Assembly: GCA_900239685.1 (NCBI GenBank)
Contig: OENT01000823.1
Coordinates: 1 to 64,000, forward strand
Direction: 5' to 3'
Length of the DNA stretch: 64,000 bases
Source: Rotaria macrura
Taxonomy: Eukaryota; Rotifera; Eurotatoria; Philodinida; Philodinidae
Below the pieces are notes generated by a model. The model made no database searches. It worked only from the letters and a program-made list of their open reading frames with translations, and had not been told where the DNA came from. Position numbers and translations under genes: made by a program. Below are positions 13,231 through 25,084 of this stretch, piece by piece; the stretch's first letter is position 1; the number at the start of each line of letters is the position of its first letter.

Positions 13231-13259
13231 TAATGCGATGCGAAGCATAAGCATTTATG
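13231..13259 (+). repeat. Right copy of 29-base direct repeat
   Basis: Exact copy of 9535-9563. It is preceded by a CGTCGCCATCTTT stretch that resembles GTCGCCATCTTTTTT downstream of the left copy, so the two copies sit among shuffled versions of the same modules. Confidence 0.85.
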
Positions 13260-14273
13260 TAGTCGTGCGCGAGTTTTTTTCTTTCTTTCTTACTCGACGT
13301 CCGCATCTTTTTTGTCATTTTGTGTCACGATGATGTGGAGAAGCGAAGATTGCGCAACAGTCATCCAAACGCCAGATCAAAGAATTGACATCAAGTATAT
13401 TATGTTTTCTTCCAAATTCTATCTAGTGTGTTCCATTCAGGAGATAATACAGTCCGAAAGTGACGATTTTCAACATAGTTTGCCTCTACTTTATTTCGTG
13501 ATAATTAAAAGGAAAACGCAAAGCAGAAAGTTAGGCGCGACTCTATTGATATCATATGTGAAACAAACAGCTGTTAATACAGCTGATAGAAAAAGGTGAC
13601 TCATCGAGATAACAAATCGATAAAGTATCAATGATTTTTGAAAATATCTGTGCATATGATTTGCGAGGACTGGCAGACTGATAAATATTAGATTAGCTGC
13701 TTTTCATCTTAAGCCTATGTTAGATCAAAGTGTCGTCGAAAACTCTTTGTCTTTCAGTGGTAGACCACACCAAAACATTTCTCATTCGTTATGATGGTTG
13801 AAATAGATTTTCGAGCAACTGCTCGTTCTTTTGTTTATGCAAGATTGTCTATTCCTAAGATCGAAGGTAGTGCTTCACACCGCATTCCGTACTCGAGTGA
13901 AACTCGGTTACCATCTAGTTTAATAATTAAGCTACTAATTGTTTTTAAGTTGTAATACATACGTTAATACATAGACTTTGACTATGAAATTATTTTTCCG
14001 CAGATAAGTATGTCTCTATTAAAAAAATCTGAAATTCTTCAGTCCCTAATGATTACTTGAAAAATTACGTTCGATCTCTGTCTAATTAACTTGAAATCAG
14101 AAAATCCTGAAATTCTGTTTTTACTTAAATAAACTTGCCCGGACACTTGTTATGATACAACTATTTTGTTTCAAAGTTTGCTTTCTACTCGTACGAAAAT
14201 TGACGTTCATTTATGACATTTTTTCACCAACATATAATTACTATGAATCAGAGATCCGAGACTCGTCGAGTTT

Positions 14274-14311
14274 ACTCGCCTCGCCTCGCACGGACACGAG
14301 GCGAGGCGAGT
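14274..14311. repeat. Strong GC-rich hairpin, 15-bp perfect stem, 8-base loop
   Basis: The left arm 14274-14288 (ACTCGCCTCGCCTCG) is the exact reverse complement of 14297-14311, with the loop CACGGACA. The stem is made of CTCGC/GCGAG repeats in otherwise AT-rich DNA. A second small dyad, ACTCGTCGAGT, lies just upstream (about 14261-14271). It is not followed by a T run, so it is unlike a Pol III terminator or histone stem-loop. Confidence 0.8.
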
Positions 14312-14348
14312 CGGTATTTATTGGCATGAAAAATGATTGGACTGTGTT

Positions 14349-14650
14349 TTAGAGAAATGTTAATAGTGAATCACATATTGTATTACATGAACTCGAGTTA
14401 ACATTCTGACAGTGATCACATCTATGTAATTTAAAAAAATAAAAAATGTGTCTATTATTTAGTTTAGCGACTGTAAATGATAAATCATCTAAGTATTGCA
14501 TAGCATTTATAGCACCATCATAATATCGTCTGGCAAGATGTTGTATTCGACATGGAATAACAATTGTTTTAGGTCGTTTTGATCTAGCTTCTGAGTTTGC
14601 AGAAAACCGAACACGCATATGATGAAAGCGATTTTCTTCTCCTTTTAAAA
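14349..14650 (-). pseudogene. Unplaced coding trace, unknown protein
   Basis: A minus-strand frame open for about 95 codons has a convincing protein composition: KGEENRFHH, then MRVRFSANSEARSKRPKTI, HLARRYYDGAINAMQYLDD and a Cys/His run (CDHCQN). A possible acceptor (CATAAG) precedes it, but no upstream exon could be joined in phase, and flanking frames are interrupted. It may be one exon of a real gene or a remnant. I do not recognise the family. A second short trace begins MSILHSSQNMDRSVPNGYLY at about 15434 and runs 47 codons on the same strand. Confidence 0.3.
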
Positions 14651-17600
14651 AATCTTATGAATGACCAATTTATAAATGAAATATCTGGAGATTTTCCTTG
14701 ATTTACATGAGTCGAAGATACAAAACTTCAGTCATATGACAATCTAGAATTTTACTTATTATGATAGTTCTTCGCTCAACTCGTCTATTAAGTTTATATC
14801 AGATATTATTGATCCTCATTACTACTGATTAAAATTATACACAAGCAGAATTAGAAGAAAAGCAACAATGAACTATAATATCTGATTAGAGTCACAATTT
14901 ATTGGAGATATCTTTTCATTCAATGTTATCTTGTTTCTATGTTTGACACGTTTTTCTTTCGACATTTTTGTCAGCACGGCTTTTCATGCATCCAATTGTA
15001 AAATTATTCTTAACTCGTGTTGTTATTGTTCAATACGAACTTCATATTTGACAGTTTCTTGTTGTTACCAATCTACTGTACAAATGTTGAGCGATTCTTA
15101 AGTTTGCACATTGTGCCATTTTCAAATCTAGTATAGTTTGATAGATTTTCACCTGATGAATTTTAAACAAAAGCTCATGAACACCAAAAGTGTAGGAAAA
15201 AAAGAAGTTTTGTCACTAGATTAATAGCTCGAGTGCAATTCATTTTCTCAAGATTTGGACCATGTATCTGAACTGTCATTTGAACATCATTTTTGGTCTA
15301 TGGAAAGGTCACGAGAAGCACCATTGCTTGTACAACAATACAATATTATTTGAGATTTATTAGCACATCGATAAAGATATCCATTAGGTACAGATCGATC
15401 CATGTTTTGTGATGAATGTAAAATGGACATTGTAAAAATTAACACGATCAAACGAATATTAATGGGGACTAGATTAAAATTTAATTATTTAAAATATTTA
15501 CTCGTCTGTATAAAGATAATTGTCATCTAAATGGACCTAAGTATCACTAAATCATCAACATGGTAAAATGCCACATGTTGGAGATGGGATGAGTTTATGA
15601 CGTATTTTATTGAGTGATTCAATATGAATTGTTTGGTTCGTTTCGTTAATTAATGAGGGCTCAATTGTCAGCATGTTGCAACGCATTCTTTGACTTTCTA
15701 TATTTTCGGGAGAATATTTCGTTGACAAAATTTAATATTTTCCAATCTGTTGTATTTAAGTCGTAATTCGGCAACTGTTTGAAAAGATTTAAAAATCAAG
15801 TGACATGATTATGATATTTATCTTCGTTTATAGCTGTTCAAATGAATACTTATATTTCTCATTCATCATTTCCTTACGTAGGAAAAAGAAAACGATCGAA
15901 AACTATTTGATCATCTGTCATCAACATACGATAGTAAGAAAGCACAAAAACAAATAGTTAAGAAACGAAAACAGTCATTGAACTGTTTCTTTTTTCAATC
16001 GGAACAAATCCAAATGAATAACAAATATTGAATTTCATCTTATGAATTCTAATGCCACCACATTCATTGTCTGAACACATTCATTGTTGGAATTTCGTTT
16101 TGAATCACAACACCATTATTCTACTTGAATCTATATGTGACGGTATCAACATGCATCGAACTAGTGGGAGTAAAATTGAAATGGTAGATGTATTTCTATT
16201 CTTAAATTATCGTAACAATTGTTTTCAAAGATTTTGTTTGAAAATCGAATTATTCGTGTTAATAACATGAATTTTTCTCAGTTTGAAAATTAGCAAAAGA
16301 CAAGATATGCAAAACGTTATACAATTCGATACACATAATATGCAAGCCCTTCTTATATTCAAAACCATTTGAAACATCCTCAAAATTCAATTTAACTACA
16401 ACCGAGTAATATCTAACTGAAATATATCTCAACACTTCCTATGTTTTTAAAATTCGAAGTAAATCTCTTTAAATATGCAATACAGAAAAATTCGTTTAAT
16501 TTAAAATACTCTTCATTTTCAATGATCCTCAACAGCGAAATCATATTTCCAAAAAAAAAAAGGAAAAATTAGAAAATTCCTAATAACCACATCTATATGT
16601 AAAATACAAAAATGTAAAACCTATGGTGTCAATAGAACAAATGAGATTCGATTTTAGTTTAATAAACAGAAAAACAAGCACTAACAACAACAGAAGTATC
16701 AAAATTTCACTTACCCACATAACATTTGTGTTCGCTGATAAAATATCAGATTGACAACATTAACTATATATTTGTACAGAATTTCATCAGTTTCACATAC
16801 ATCAGAAATAACTTGAGAAAAATTCAAAGTAGACATAAATTATCTTGATCCTACTAATCTTCATTTTCTAATGATACTTTTGGAAGAATTATTAGCAACT
16901 AATTAAACGTTATCGTAACAATTAATTATATTCTTTTTTTTTTGCACAACGTATAATTCTAGATATTGTAATCTTTACAGGTTACTACATTGATGGAAGC
17001 GATACAGGAAATTGATAAGATCATATTTTTCAGACTGATCTACTATTTTTATTCATGTAAACAGTGATCTTCAGCTTAGTTATGCCTTAGCTGACTGTTG
17101 TAGAATTGAATCTTAAGAACAATGAAGCAATATGTTTTAACCTATAAAATATCAATAGAATACAATCATTTATTGTGGTGACCATATAATAGGTACATTG
17201 TGTTTCGAAATTTTGACACATGCTATTATATTCAACGATATAATAGATGAGCTTTCATCGATTAATCAAATAAAACATGAAGATCAAACTATCTGACTCA
17301 AATCAATATGAACAAGATGGTTAGTACAGTTTTCTTGGAACTAAATTGAGTAATTTACATTTTCTCTTCGAATACATCACAGCAATATGATTTACACAAT
17401 CTATAATGAACAAATGACTATAATTTTGTCTCTACATGTCACGTCGCTAATATGATTCGTTCTTAATTTCTTCATTCTACTGATAATCCAGAGAATCGAT
17501 GATGTAAGAATTCGAAACTTGTGGTAACTAATATTTTAGAAAACATATAAAATGATAGGAGATTGACAACCTTGTTCGATGTTGATAACTCAATAGAAAT

Positions 17601-18043
17601 CATCTTCACAATCAAGTAAAAAAACATTTCTACGTAGACGAACAACTAGACTTCAAATCAATTCTACAATCTTTATTCGTATTGTTTACGATCAATTACT
17701 ACAGCAGCATTCGAATTCTACTAAATTTCTAAGATGGATGTAGATTCATTTTGATGAAATTGTTTCTTGTAACTAAATGTTGAATTTATTTCTTCAATGA
17801 GTCTTGTCAATCGTTCGTAAGAAAAAGTAGAGAATATAGATATAAGTTCCTTTAGATTCCTATTGCAATACTGGTTCCTTGCAAAATATGTATTCAAATT
17901 CACATATTATTCAATTTTTCTCTTTTATCATATCATACAATGTATATAATGCATGAAATTAAATTAAAAAAAACGTATTTTGTTTTATATATAATCATAT
18001 TTAAAAAAAGAAAGAACTTGAGAACTATTTTTTTTTATAAAAA

Positions 18044-20209
18044 CTAATCTTCGTTTTCTTCGTTTTCAGCTTCTTCTTCTTGTTCTTCCTCTTCACCTTC
18101 ATCGACAGCATGTTCTTCGGCTGCTCGTGCTTTCGCTTCTTCTTCGGGAGATGGATCTTCAGCTTCACCAATTTCTGGTCCATCACTATATTCATTCGCT
18201 GGTAAAGGTGGTAATTCTGGCCCATAATCAGTCGTAGCATATTTATGTCCGAAACCGACGTAAATATTTTCCCAAGCTGCTCCACGAGCAAATGCATATG
18301 CACCAGGCCAAAGATTCGATCGAACAAATGCACATGCATATTGAGGAATAAGATTCGACGAAATTTTAACTGTCCATGCTTTCGTAGCCTGTATTTCGCC
18401 ATCAGCACCGATCGGTGTTAAAAGTGGTGGTCCTTGTTCAGGTTCGATTTCTTCTGTTTCAGCTTTCATTTCTTCTTCTTCATCGTTTTCTTCTTCTTCT
18501 TTATCAGCATTTTCACCTGGATTCCACCACTTTGTTCGTCCTTGAGGAAGAATAAATTGAACATGATGTGCCTTTATGAAATAAATGAATAGATAATGGA
18601 AATTTTTCTTCGAAAACAAAATCTTTTCATTACCCATCCATTCAATTCTTCCTCGAGTAGTTCGGATAATGCTGCACCTTTGAATTCTTCATTTTCTTGA
18701 TAATTTTCTCTGGCACCTTCTTCTTCGGTTTCTTCTTCTTCCTGCAGAAAGAAAATCAATCTTTGTTTGTTTGTTTGTTTTTCTTCTTTTGATATTTTAT
18801 TTAGAATTCACATGCACTACATCGATATTGTCTAGATATTTATTTTACCTCAGAAAATTTAAATTTTCCAGCTGGTGATACATGTGTCGTAGCACTTATT
18901 CTTGCTATTTGTGCACGTAAATAGTTTTTTTCTGTTCCTGGATATGCTGGATAGGAATTGATTGGTTTATTTAAATCTCCTGTAAAAAAATGCTTGATTA
19001 AACGTGCTTGAAATATTTGTGCTGGTGTTACAATCGGTAATTTAGTCCATGACGTTCCAGCTAGAGAAGAAAAATAATAGTTTATTCTAATTGAATTAAT
19101 ATTCACCTACGATGATTGCAAACATAATACGTATATTTATTAACACCTGTACCACGTTCTTCTTTGGGTACAACTGGTGGTGGCTTGTATGTAGATTTTG
19201 GTAATGGATCTTCTTCACTATCACCTTCTTCATCACCAGCATGCTTAGGTTCATCATTTGCATGAGTTTCATCATTTAATTCACCTTCATCTGTTTCATC
19301 TTCAACATTGTGTTCACCTTCAGCGATGTAGTAGTTCTTCTGTGTACCGAATATTTTACCCCAAAAACGTAATTTTTCAAATCGACCATTATCAACCAGT
19401 TGTTTAAGTGAAAGCCAAATTCTAATCGAAAGTAAAAATACATGCTTCTGTTTCTATATTTATTGCCGAAAAACATTTTCTTATACAAAAGAAAATATTT
19501 CTCATTTACCGATATGATTCATCTTTACCAAGACCAATACCAGCTTGTTCAAAGTAATATGTTTGTTCAAGAATATGTGGTAATGGTGAGTGCAATGCTT
19601 CATCATCAAGTTCTTCGTTATGCTCAGCAGTCTAATTGAATTTGCAAATAGATTCAATTATGAAAAAGCAAAATAACTACTTACGTCAAAGAGTTGCTTC
19701 TGTTCTTCAGCTAAAAGATGTTCAGTATCTTGCGCTGGCCGATCTCGTAATGTATCATATTGAGATGGAGTTGCTTCACTTTTTATAATTTTGCTAACAT
19801 CTTCGACAATATCAGCACCATCATCTTTGAAAATAAAAAACAAAATTTTAGATATCAAAATTTTTATATCAATTTCTTTGTCATTTGTATGATTACGTGG
19901 TTGATCGATTAATAATTTAGTTATACAATGTGCTAAATGATCGTATCTACAAGTAAATCAAAGTCATTTAATATCCATTAAAAAGAAATATTATATATTT
20001 ACAAGTTTGCACCATCTTTTGTCGTTGCTGATAAAATATATGCTTTAGCATCGATAAAATGTTTTTCTAAATCAACAAGATCCGGTGATCCCGTAGATGG
20101 TTGCTGATCTATATATAATAGATAAATTTTTTTGTAATTCTATGTTTGAAATAAACTTCTTCTATGTATATAGCAAACCTTCATAGTACGAATTAATTGT
20201 AGTACTCAT
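18044..20209 (-). CDS. RSPH4A/RSPH6A-like: Radial spoke head protein 4/6 homologue, 9 exons, 535 aa
   Basis: A structural protein of the radial spoke head in motile 9+2 cilia, where it helps transmit signals between the central pair and the dynein arms. Exons: 20179-20209, 20003-20108, 19897-19946, 19685-19824, 19510-19631, 19111-19421, 18849-19060, 18634-18741, 18044-18571; phases close throughout. Family hallmarks seen in order: [12 protein letters not shown] near residue 48, [34 protein letters not shown], a PGTSW-KLP stretch, [62 protein letters not shown] and GFGHKY. Acidic Glu-rich linkers and an acidic tail are typical. It is shorter than vertebrate RSPH4A (about 716 aa) and closer to algal RSP4. 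The exon 6 donor was chosen at GTAGGT (19105-19110) because only that preserves the conserved CNxPG motif. Human RSPH4A and RSPH6A both match, so one ancestral gene is likely. Confidence 0.95.
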
Positions 20210-21106
20210 TGTTAGAGTAATATGTCAGAAGTGTTTGCGTTTATTTTTTGTATTACTGTCTTTTGCATCCATGGTTTCAACGTATGTTGCTTATCAACCA
20301 TCCTCTTCCCGTTCTTGTTTCATTTTTTTTCTTTCTTTCTGATGATGTCGCTGAGAATAGATGTGTGAAAAAGGCACCCTCCCGAAGTCTTCTATTGACA
20401 GTGAGTACAGAAGTTTCAAGTTGTTGATCATGTTTATTTGAGAAATAAAAGTGATGATTTCAATCTATTGAAGAGAGTTTGTTCGTTACACTTGTCTCTC
20501 TTTCTCTCTCGTCTGCTCATTCTTACAATTAGTCGGTGTGAAACAATTTGTCAATGTAAATGTGTTTCTTTCACTTGTACTCGCTGTCTCTCTCTTCCTC
20601 CCTCCCTCCCTCTCATTCAAACGATCAAACGATAGTCACCTGCAAGATACACCAACTATACCACCATTGTCGATAATGAATAAGCGGCAAAATCGAGAAG
20701 TGATATGGTGATTTAGTGAATGTTTGATTGTCAAATAGAATACGAAAAAGAAATAAATCAGCACATTTAAACACACTTATCAAGGATAGTTGTTGAATAG
20801 AGAGAAGAAAAAGAGACGGATGGTCGATTTGACCCTCCTGTGTTAAATCACCATTGTCTTTATTTCCTTTCACCTTACAAACAAGAAGGATTATAATGCA
20901 TACATACAGGCGTGCATGCTTTCGAATGCACATGTTGACTTGAACACTGATGCTCATGTATGTACCATGATTATCCCTCTTCTCGTCACCTGAAACAAAG
21001 TCAAATTTCATGTGTGTGACAAAAATTAAATCCTCCCGATAGGTCATCATCAACGTTAGCTACTGAATTTTTAACTTTCTTTGAACTTCATTTGTACATA
21101 CATACA

Positions 21107-21115
21107 TATATGTAT

Positions 21116-21149
<34 letters not shown>
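21107..21149. repeat. AT-type microsatellite
   Basis: A CATA/TATG-type run passes into an uninterrupted AT dinucleotide tract of about 25 bases. It lies in the shared upstream region of the RSPH4/6 and NR2E1 genes. Confidence 0.85.
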
Positions 21150-21680
21150 CAAATCTTACTCACTCTTATATGTTTACGTAAGAGCAAAGATTGAATCAGT
21201 ATTTTAATCGATCTAATAATTGAGAATGTGTCACATGTGTGATCAACAAAGCGGCATCAATCATTTCAAAACTAAATAACACTTTCTCTTAAATACATTC
21301 GTTCAAAAGCTTCAAAAGACTTATTCGTCTGTCTATTCGTTCAAAGTGCAATTTGCAAATAACAGACATCATACTAATAAAGAAACAAAAAATCTCGTTC
21401 GATAGATCTACATATCTCAAAATGTATACATAAATTGACAAATAACTAATTTCATATTGACACGCACGTTTGATTGTGTATGTGTGTGTGTGTGTTCTAT
21501 TTGACAGACAAAATAATACTCAAGAATTTTTTTTCTCTTATTCTATTTTTTTGTTTGTTAAAAAACAAGTTGAACATAATTATCAACACAAATGTGATGT
21601 AACTGTATTCATCAATCTGTCACCTTGCGAAAAAGTATACTGTTGAACTTGTTCGATCATGTTGGGAGATTAGTGAGAGG

Positions 21681-21703
21681 AGAAGAAGAAGAAGAAGAAG
21701 AAG
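21681..21703. repeat. GAA triplet microsatellite
   Basis: About seven GAA units in tandem. A TTC-rich tract (the reverse-complement motif) follows about 230 bases downstream at 21931-21951. Confidence 0.85.
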
Positions 21704-23178
21704 AGATGACATCAGAGCGGATCTCTTACTGGCTCAAACTCACACGTACCGATTTCAAATGGTATGTGATGATCAGTTTTTTTCTCTTCTTTTAATTTGT
21801 GCCGCCCTGTTTGTTGTCGGACTTGTCATTGTCCATCACTACTAAAGTTTCATTTTGAAACAAGCAATTCGATATCTCAGAGGATACCTTTTTGCCTTCG
21901 ACCTCGATCAATCTACGTGTCTTCCTTCTTTTCTTCTTCTTCTTCTTCTTCGTCTTCGATCACATAAGCAGCTTAATGTAGAAAAAAAAAGGAAAAAAAA
22001 ACATATATTCTGTAGACCTCCATCCAGTTCCTCTTTATATTGACTTGATTATTCCGCTATGAATATCGATACTAATAAAGTCATACTAACAAATATATGC
22101 ACACGCGCGTGTGTGTGTGCAATATTGACCGAGCACGATCAACATTCGTTCGCTTTGTCATTCAAATAGTAACAGGCACTAATCTTTGACAGGCAGGTAG
22201 TCTCTCTTTCTCCTTCTTTTCGCTTATTTGTTTGTGGTCGTTTGTCGCCGGTTGAATGGAACCAGTAATATAGTCGAATAGCAATTTTCTTCTTTAGCAA
22301 ATAGAGCGTGCACAAACGTCTATTGAAGATTATAAAAATCTTTCGACAGAAAGAAAAAGGAACCTACATCATTCAATCATATGAGTAGTGAAGCTTAACA
22401 CAAGGATCTTGAATACGCGAAACGGCGACGACATTTACCTATCGATTGACGAGGTCGACTACATTCACGATCCTATTGTCTTCTTTTCTATTCACATACA
22501 ATAAATGACATATCATTAGATGATACACCACCTTTAGACAATGACCAATTAGATACCCAAGCGTCTTGTTCAATACATATATGTATATATGTATATATAT
22601 ATATATAAATATAGAATGTGCTCATCTTTATTGTCAATTTTTTTTCGTCTTCTCTTTCACTTTCGATTTTGTATATTGAATAGTTGACATGTAAACTTCA
22701 GTTTTAGTTTAATGTTGATTTAGGATGAAATCACCTTGCTTACTGCCATTTTCGATGTATAACTTTTGCCTCGGCATTTTACATGTATAAGAAAGTAACA
22801 AAAAAAGGTACATTCATAGACATTATAAAGAAAAAAATTTCGGGCGTGGATTGTATTTTCACTTTGTATTGACTTTTTTTCTTTCATTCGAGCCAATGAG
22901 AATAAACTTGCCTTTTTTCTTTTAATGTCATGAGCCAAAATCGATGACTAGAGAAGTAGAAGACGAAGAAGAAGAAAAAAGCCTAAGAAAGAGAGAAACA
23001 CAGAGAAAACGAAGCGAAAGAGAAAGGAAATATATATACATAGACATATCAAACACCACCCAATGAATTGATTTTGTATGCGCACTGTTCTCTGAATGGT
23101 TGTTCGACTTTTTGTCGTTCTTTCTTTTTTCTTTTAATAAAAAAGTGGCCTATCCATTTCAGATTTTGATTTTCATCA

Positions 23179-25084
23179 ATGAACGGACATCGACAAATGA
23201 ATACAACAACATCGAGTAAATTATAGACTTATTTTCTTTTTCTATCAAGCAGAGTGTTTTTTATCTTGTCAATGTTTTATTCTCTTCTGCCTAGGTCGCA
23301 TTTTAACAGATGTCCCCTGTAAAGTTTGTCATGATAATTCCTCTGGCAAGCATTATGGAATATTCGCATGTGATGGGTGAGTTAAAAATTGAACAACATA
23401 AACATATATATATATTAAAATAGTTGGAATTCAAAAATTCATTTTTTTCTTTTAAATTTCTTGTACTAATATTCTAATCGTATAATGGTATGTGCTTACT
23501 GATGTTAGCTAACTGTTTTCTCTCTCCATCTGTTTATTGTTCGTTTCATAAGTCCTAAAGATTTTCTGTTATTTTTTTTGTTGTGTATATGTGTATGTGC
23601 ACACACATATAATCGTATAGATAAAAAAAAACGAAACAAAAAAGATAAATTTCGTTTTTTCTTGATAGATGTGCTGGCTTTTTTAAACGTTCGATACGAC
23701 GAAATCGACAATATGTATGTAAAAATCATGGCATAGGAAACTGTCCTGTTGATAAGACTCATCGTAATCAATGTCGAAGTTGTCGTTTAACTCGCTGTTT
23801 AGAAGCTGGAATGAATAAAGAAGGTATTTGTTTATTTTCAATTTTAGGTGTAGACAGACAGAATTGCTTTAGAAGACTTTGTCACAAACTTTTCTTTCAC
23901 TTATTCGACACTACTTCATCGAATATTTATCCACTTCAAAGTGTGTTAGTTCTTCAAATGACTAAAATGAAAAAACATACCTAAAGCAAAAATAACTTTT
24001 GAATTTTCTTCTTCTTATTCTTCTATACAATAGCTGTTCAACATGAACGTGGACCACGAAATTCTACAATACGACGGCAAATGGCTTTATTACTGAAAGA
24101 ATCGAGTGATTTAATTAGTGCATATCATCAACAGCATAATTTTCATCATCGTCATCATCCGATACCGGCAACATTTCATCATCCATTATCGTCATCATCG
24201 TCATCATCATCGACAAATGGTCTTGATTATAATAATATATCAACTAATTCGTCTCTTATTCATCCAATACCAAAATATCCACTAGATTTACGTACATCAA
24301 TTATTGAACATCAATTTGATGCTCATGAATCAGCTGCAAGAATTTTATTTAATGCAATTAATTGGGCGAAAACAGTTCCGGCGTTCGTATCGTTGTCCAA
24401 TCATGATCAAGTATGTAAATTAACCTTGTTTCGTTTTTTTTCTTCTTATACTTAAAACGTTTCTTTTTCTTTTTACTTTTCTCTTAATCTAGCTTTCATT
24501 ACTTGAAGAAGGTTGGCGTGATTTATTTATTTTAACTGCAGCCGAACAACAATTTACATTAAATACAACCGATATTCTCAATAAATCAGGTAGAATCGAT
24601 AGTCGTAGTGTGTGTGTGTTTTCTTTGCTTCTTAATCTTTTAATCAATTTTTACTTCAGGTAAACATGAAAGTCTCAAGTCAGATATCGAATGTTTTCAA
24701 GATCTATTAATAAAATTTAAACACATGGAAATCGATTCGAATGAATTTATATGTTTAAAAAGTCTCGTCCTATTTAAAACTGTCCTCAGTAATTGTCAAA
24801 CAATGACAAATCCACAATTGCAAGATCTACATAGCATTGCTTATTTACAAGATCAAGCACAAATATTATTAAATACATACATAACTAAACAATATCCATC
24901 ACAGCCATATCGTTTTGGTAAACTAATACATTTAATTGCTGGTCTACGTTCAATATCATCATTGACAATCGAAGAACTTTTCTTTCGTAAAACTATCGGA
25001 GATAAAACACACATGGAACAACTTGTTAAAGATATGTATCAAATAAATATGGCGACTATTGTAGCTAATTCTTCATTGTCTTAG
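23179..25084 (+). CDS. NR2E1: Tailless/TLX-type orphan nuclear receptor, 6 exons, 390 aa
   Basis: A DNA-binding transcription factor, by family generally a repressor, acting in brain and eye development and neural progenitors. Exons: 23179-23215, 23295-23376, 23669-23823, 24034-24410, 24493-24589, 24660-25084; total 1173 nt in one frame. The start gives an N-terminus running into [13 protein letters not shown], matching the family's TSRILDIPCKVC. First zinc finger Cys 21, 24, 38, 41, with the P-box in CDGCAG; second finger Cys 57, 65, 75, 78, then [19 protein letters not shown] and [15 protein letters not shown] matches insect tailless as I recall it; vertebrate TLX has CDGCSG. A His/Ser-rich hinge (about residues 115-150) leads to the ligand-binding domain, with [18 protein letters not shown], and a C-terminus with [17 protein letters not shown] and DMYQ that matches TLX. 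Length is close to vertebrate TLX (about 385 aa). Confidence 0.96.

Larger units (their letters stand above)
9535..13350. mobile_element. GC-richer repeat island, probably nested non-autonomous elements
   Basis: This block differs from its AT-rich flanks. It holds (1) a 29-base exact direct repeat at 9535-9563 and 13231-13259; (2) five copies of the 7-base hairpin word GCGAAGC, usually inside longer inverted arms; (3) CCAGGCAGG-type motifs at 9700-9775 and 11005-11055; (4) CCGGAAA-rich sequence at 11100-11280 and 12945-13200, including a 14-base exact inverted match (11137-11150 against 13085-13098); and (5) a nested inverted-repeat array at 12071-12693. No transposase-like or reverse transcriptase-like ORF was seen; ORFs of 100-149 codons here run through repeats on both strands. 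I infer several non-autonomous DNA elements inserted together, with the end repeats marking the limits or two solo copies of one family. The family is not identified. Confidence 0.5.
13351..18000. other. AT-rich interval with a hairpin and broken coding traces
   Basis: No complete gene can be built. A 15-bp-stem hairpin lies at 14274-14311. Minus-strand stretches near 14349-14650 and 15290-15435 have protein-like composition and are listed separately. The remainder is AT-rich with short ORFs only. The RSPH4/6 gene ends at 18044. Confidence 0.45.
20210..23178. promoter_or_regulatory. Head-to-head intergenic region, simple-repeat rich
   Basis: About 3 kb separate the divergent starts of the RSPH4/6 gene (minus) and the NR2E1 gene (plus), so promoters of both should lie here. 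Simple repeats are frequent: an AT dinucleotide run at about 21125-21149, GAA triplets at about 21681-21703, TTC triplets at about 21931-21951, a TG run near 21480 and TATA-type runs near 22575-22608. No coding exon is supported. No transcription factor site can be assigned by eye with confidence. Confidence 0.4.

Noticed and set aside
12805-13254. 149-codon minus-strand ORF
   Set aside because: It runs through the CCGGAAA repeats and the 24-bp palindrome, other frames and the opposite strand are also open there, and composition is explained by GC-richer repeat DNA.
20625-21053. 142-codon minus-strand ORF between the RSPH4/6 and NR2E1 genes
   Set aside because: Hydrophobic, low-information composition typical of AT-rich DNA, no homology recognised, and it sits in simple-repeat-rich intergenic sequence.
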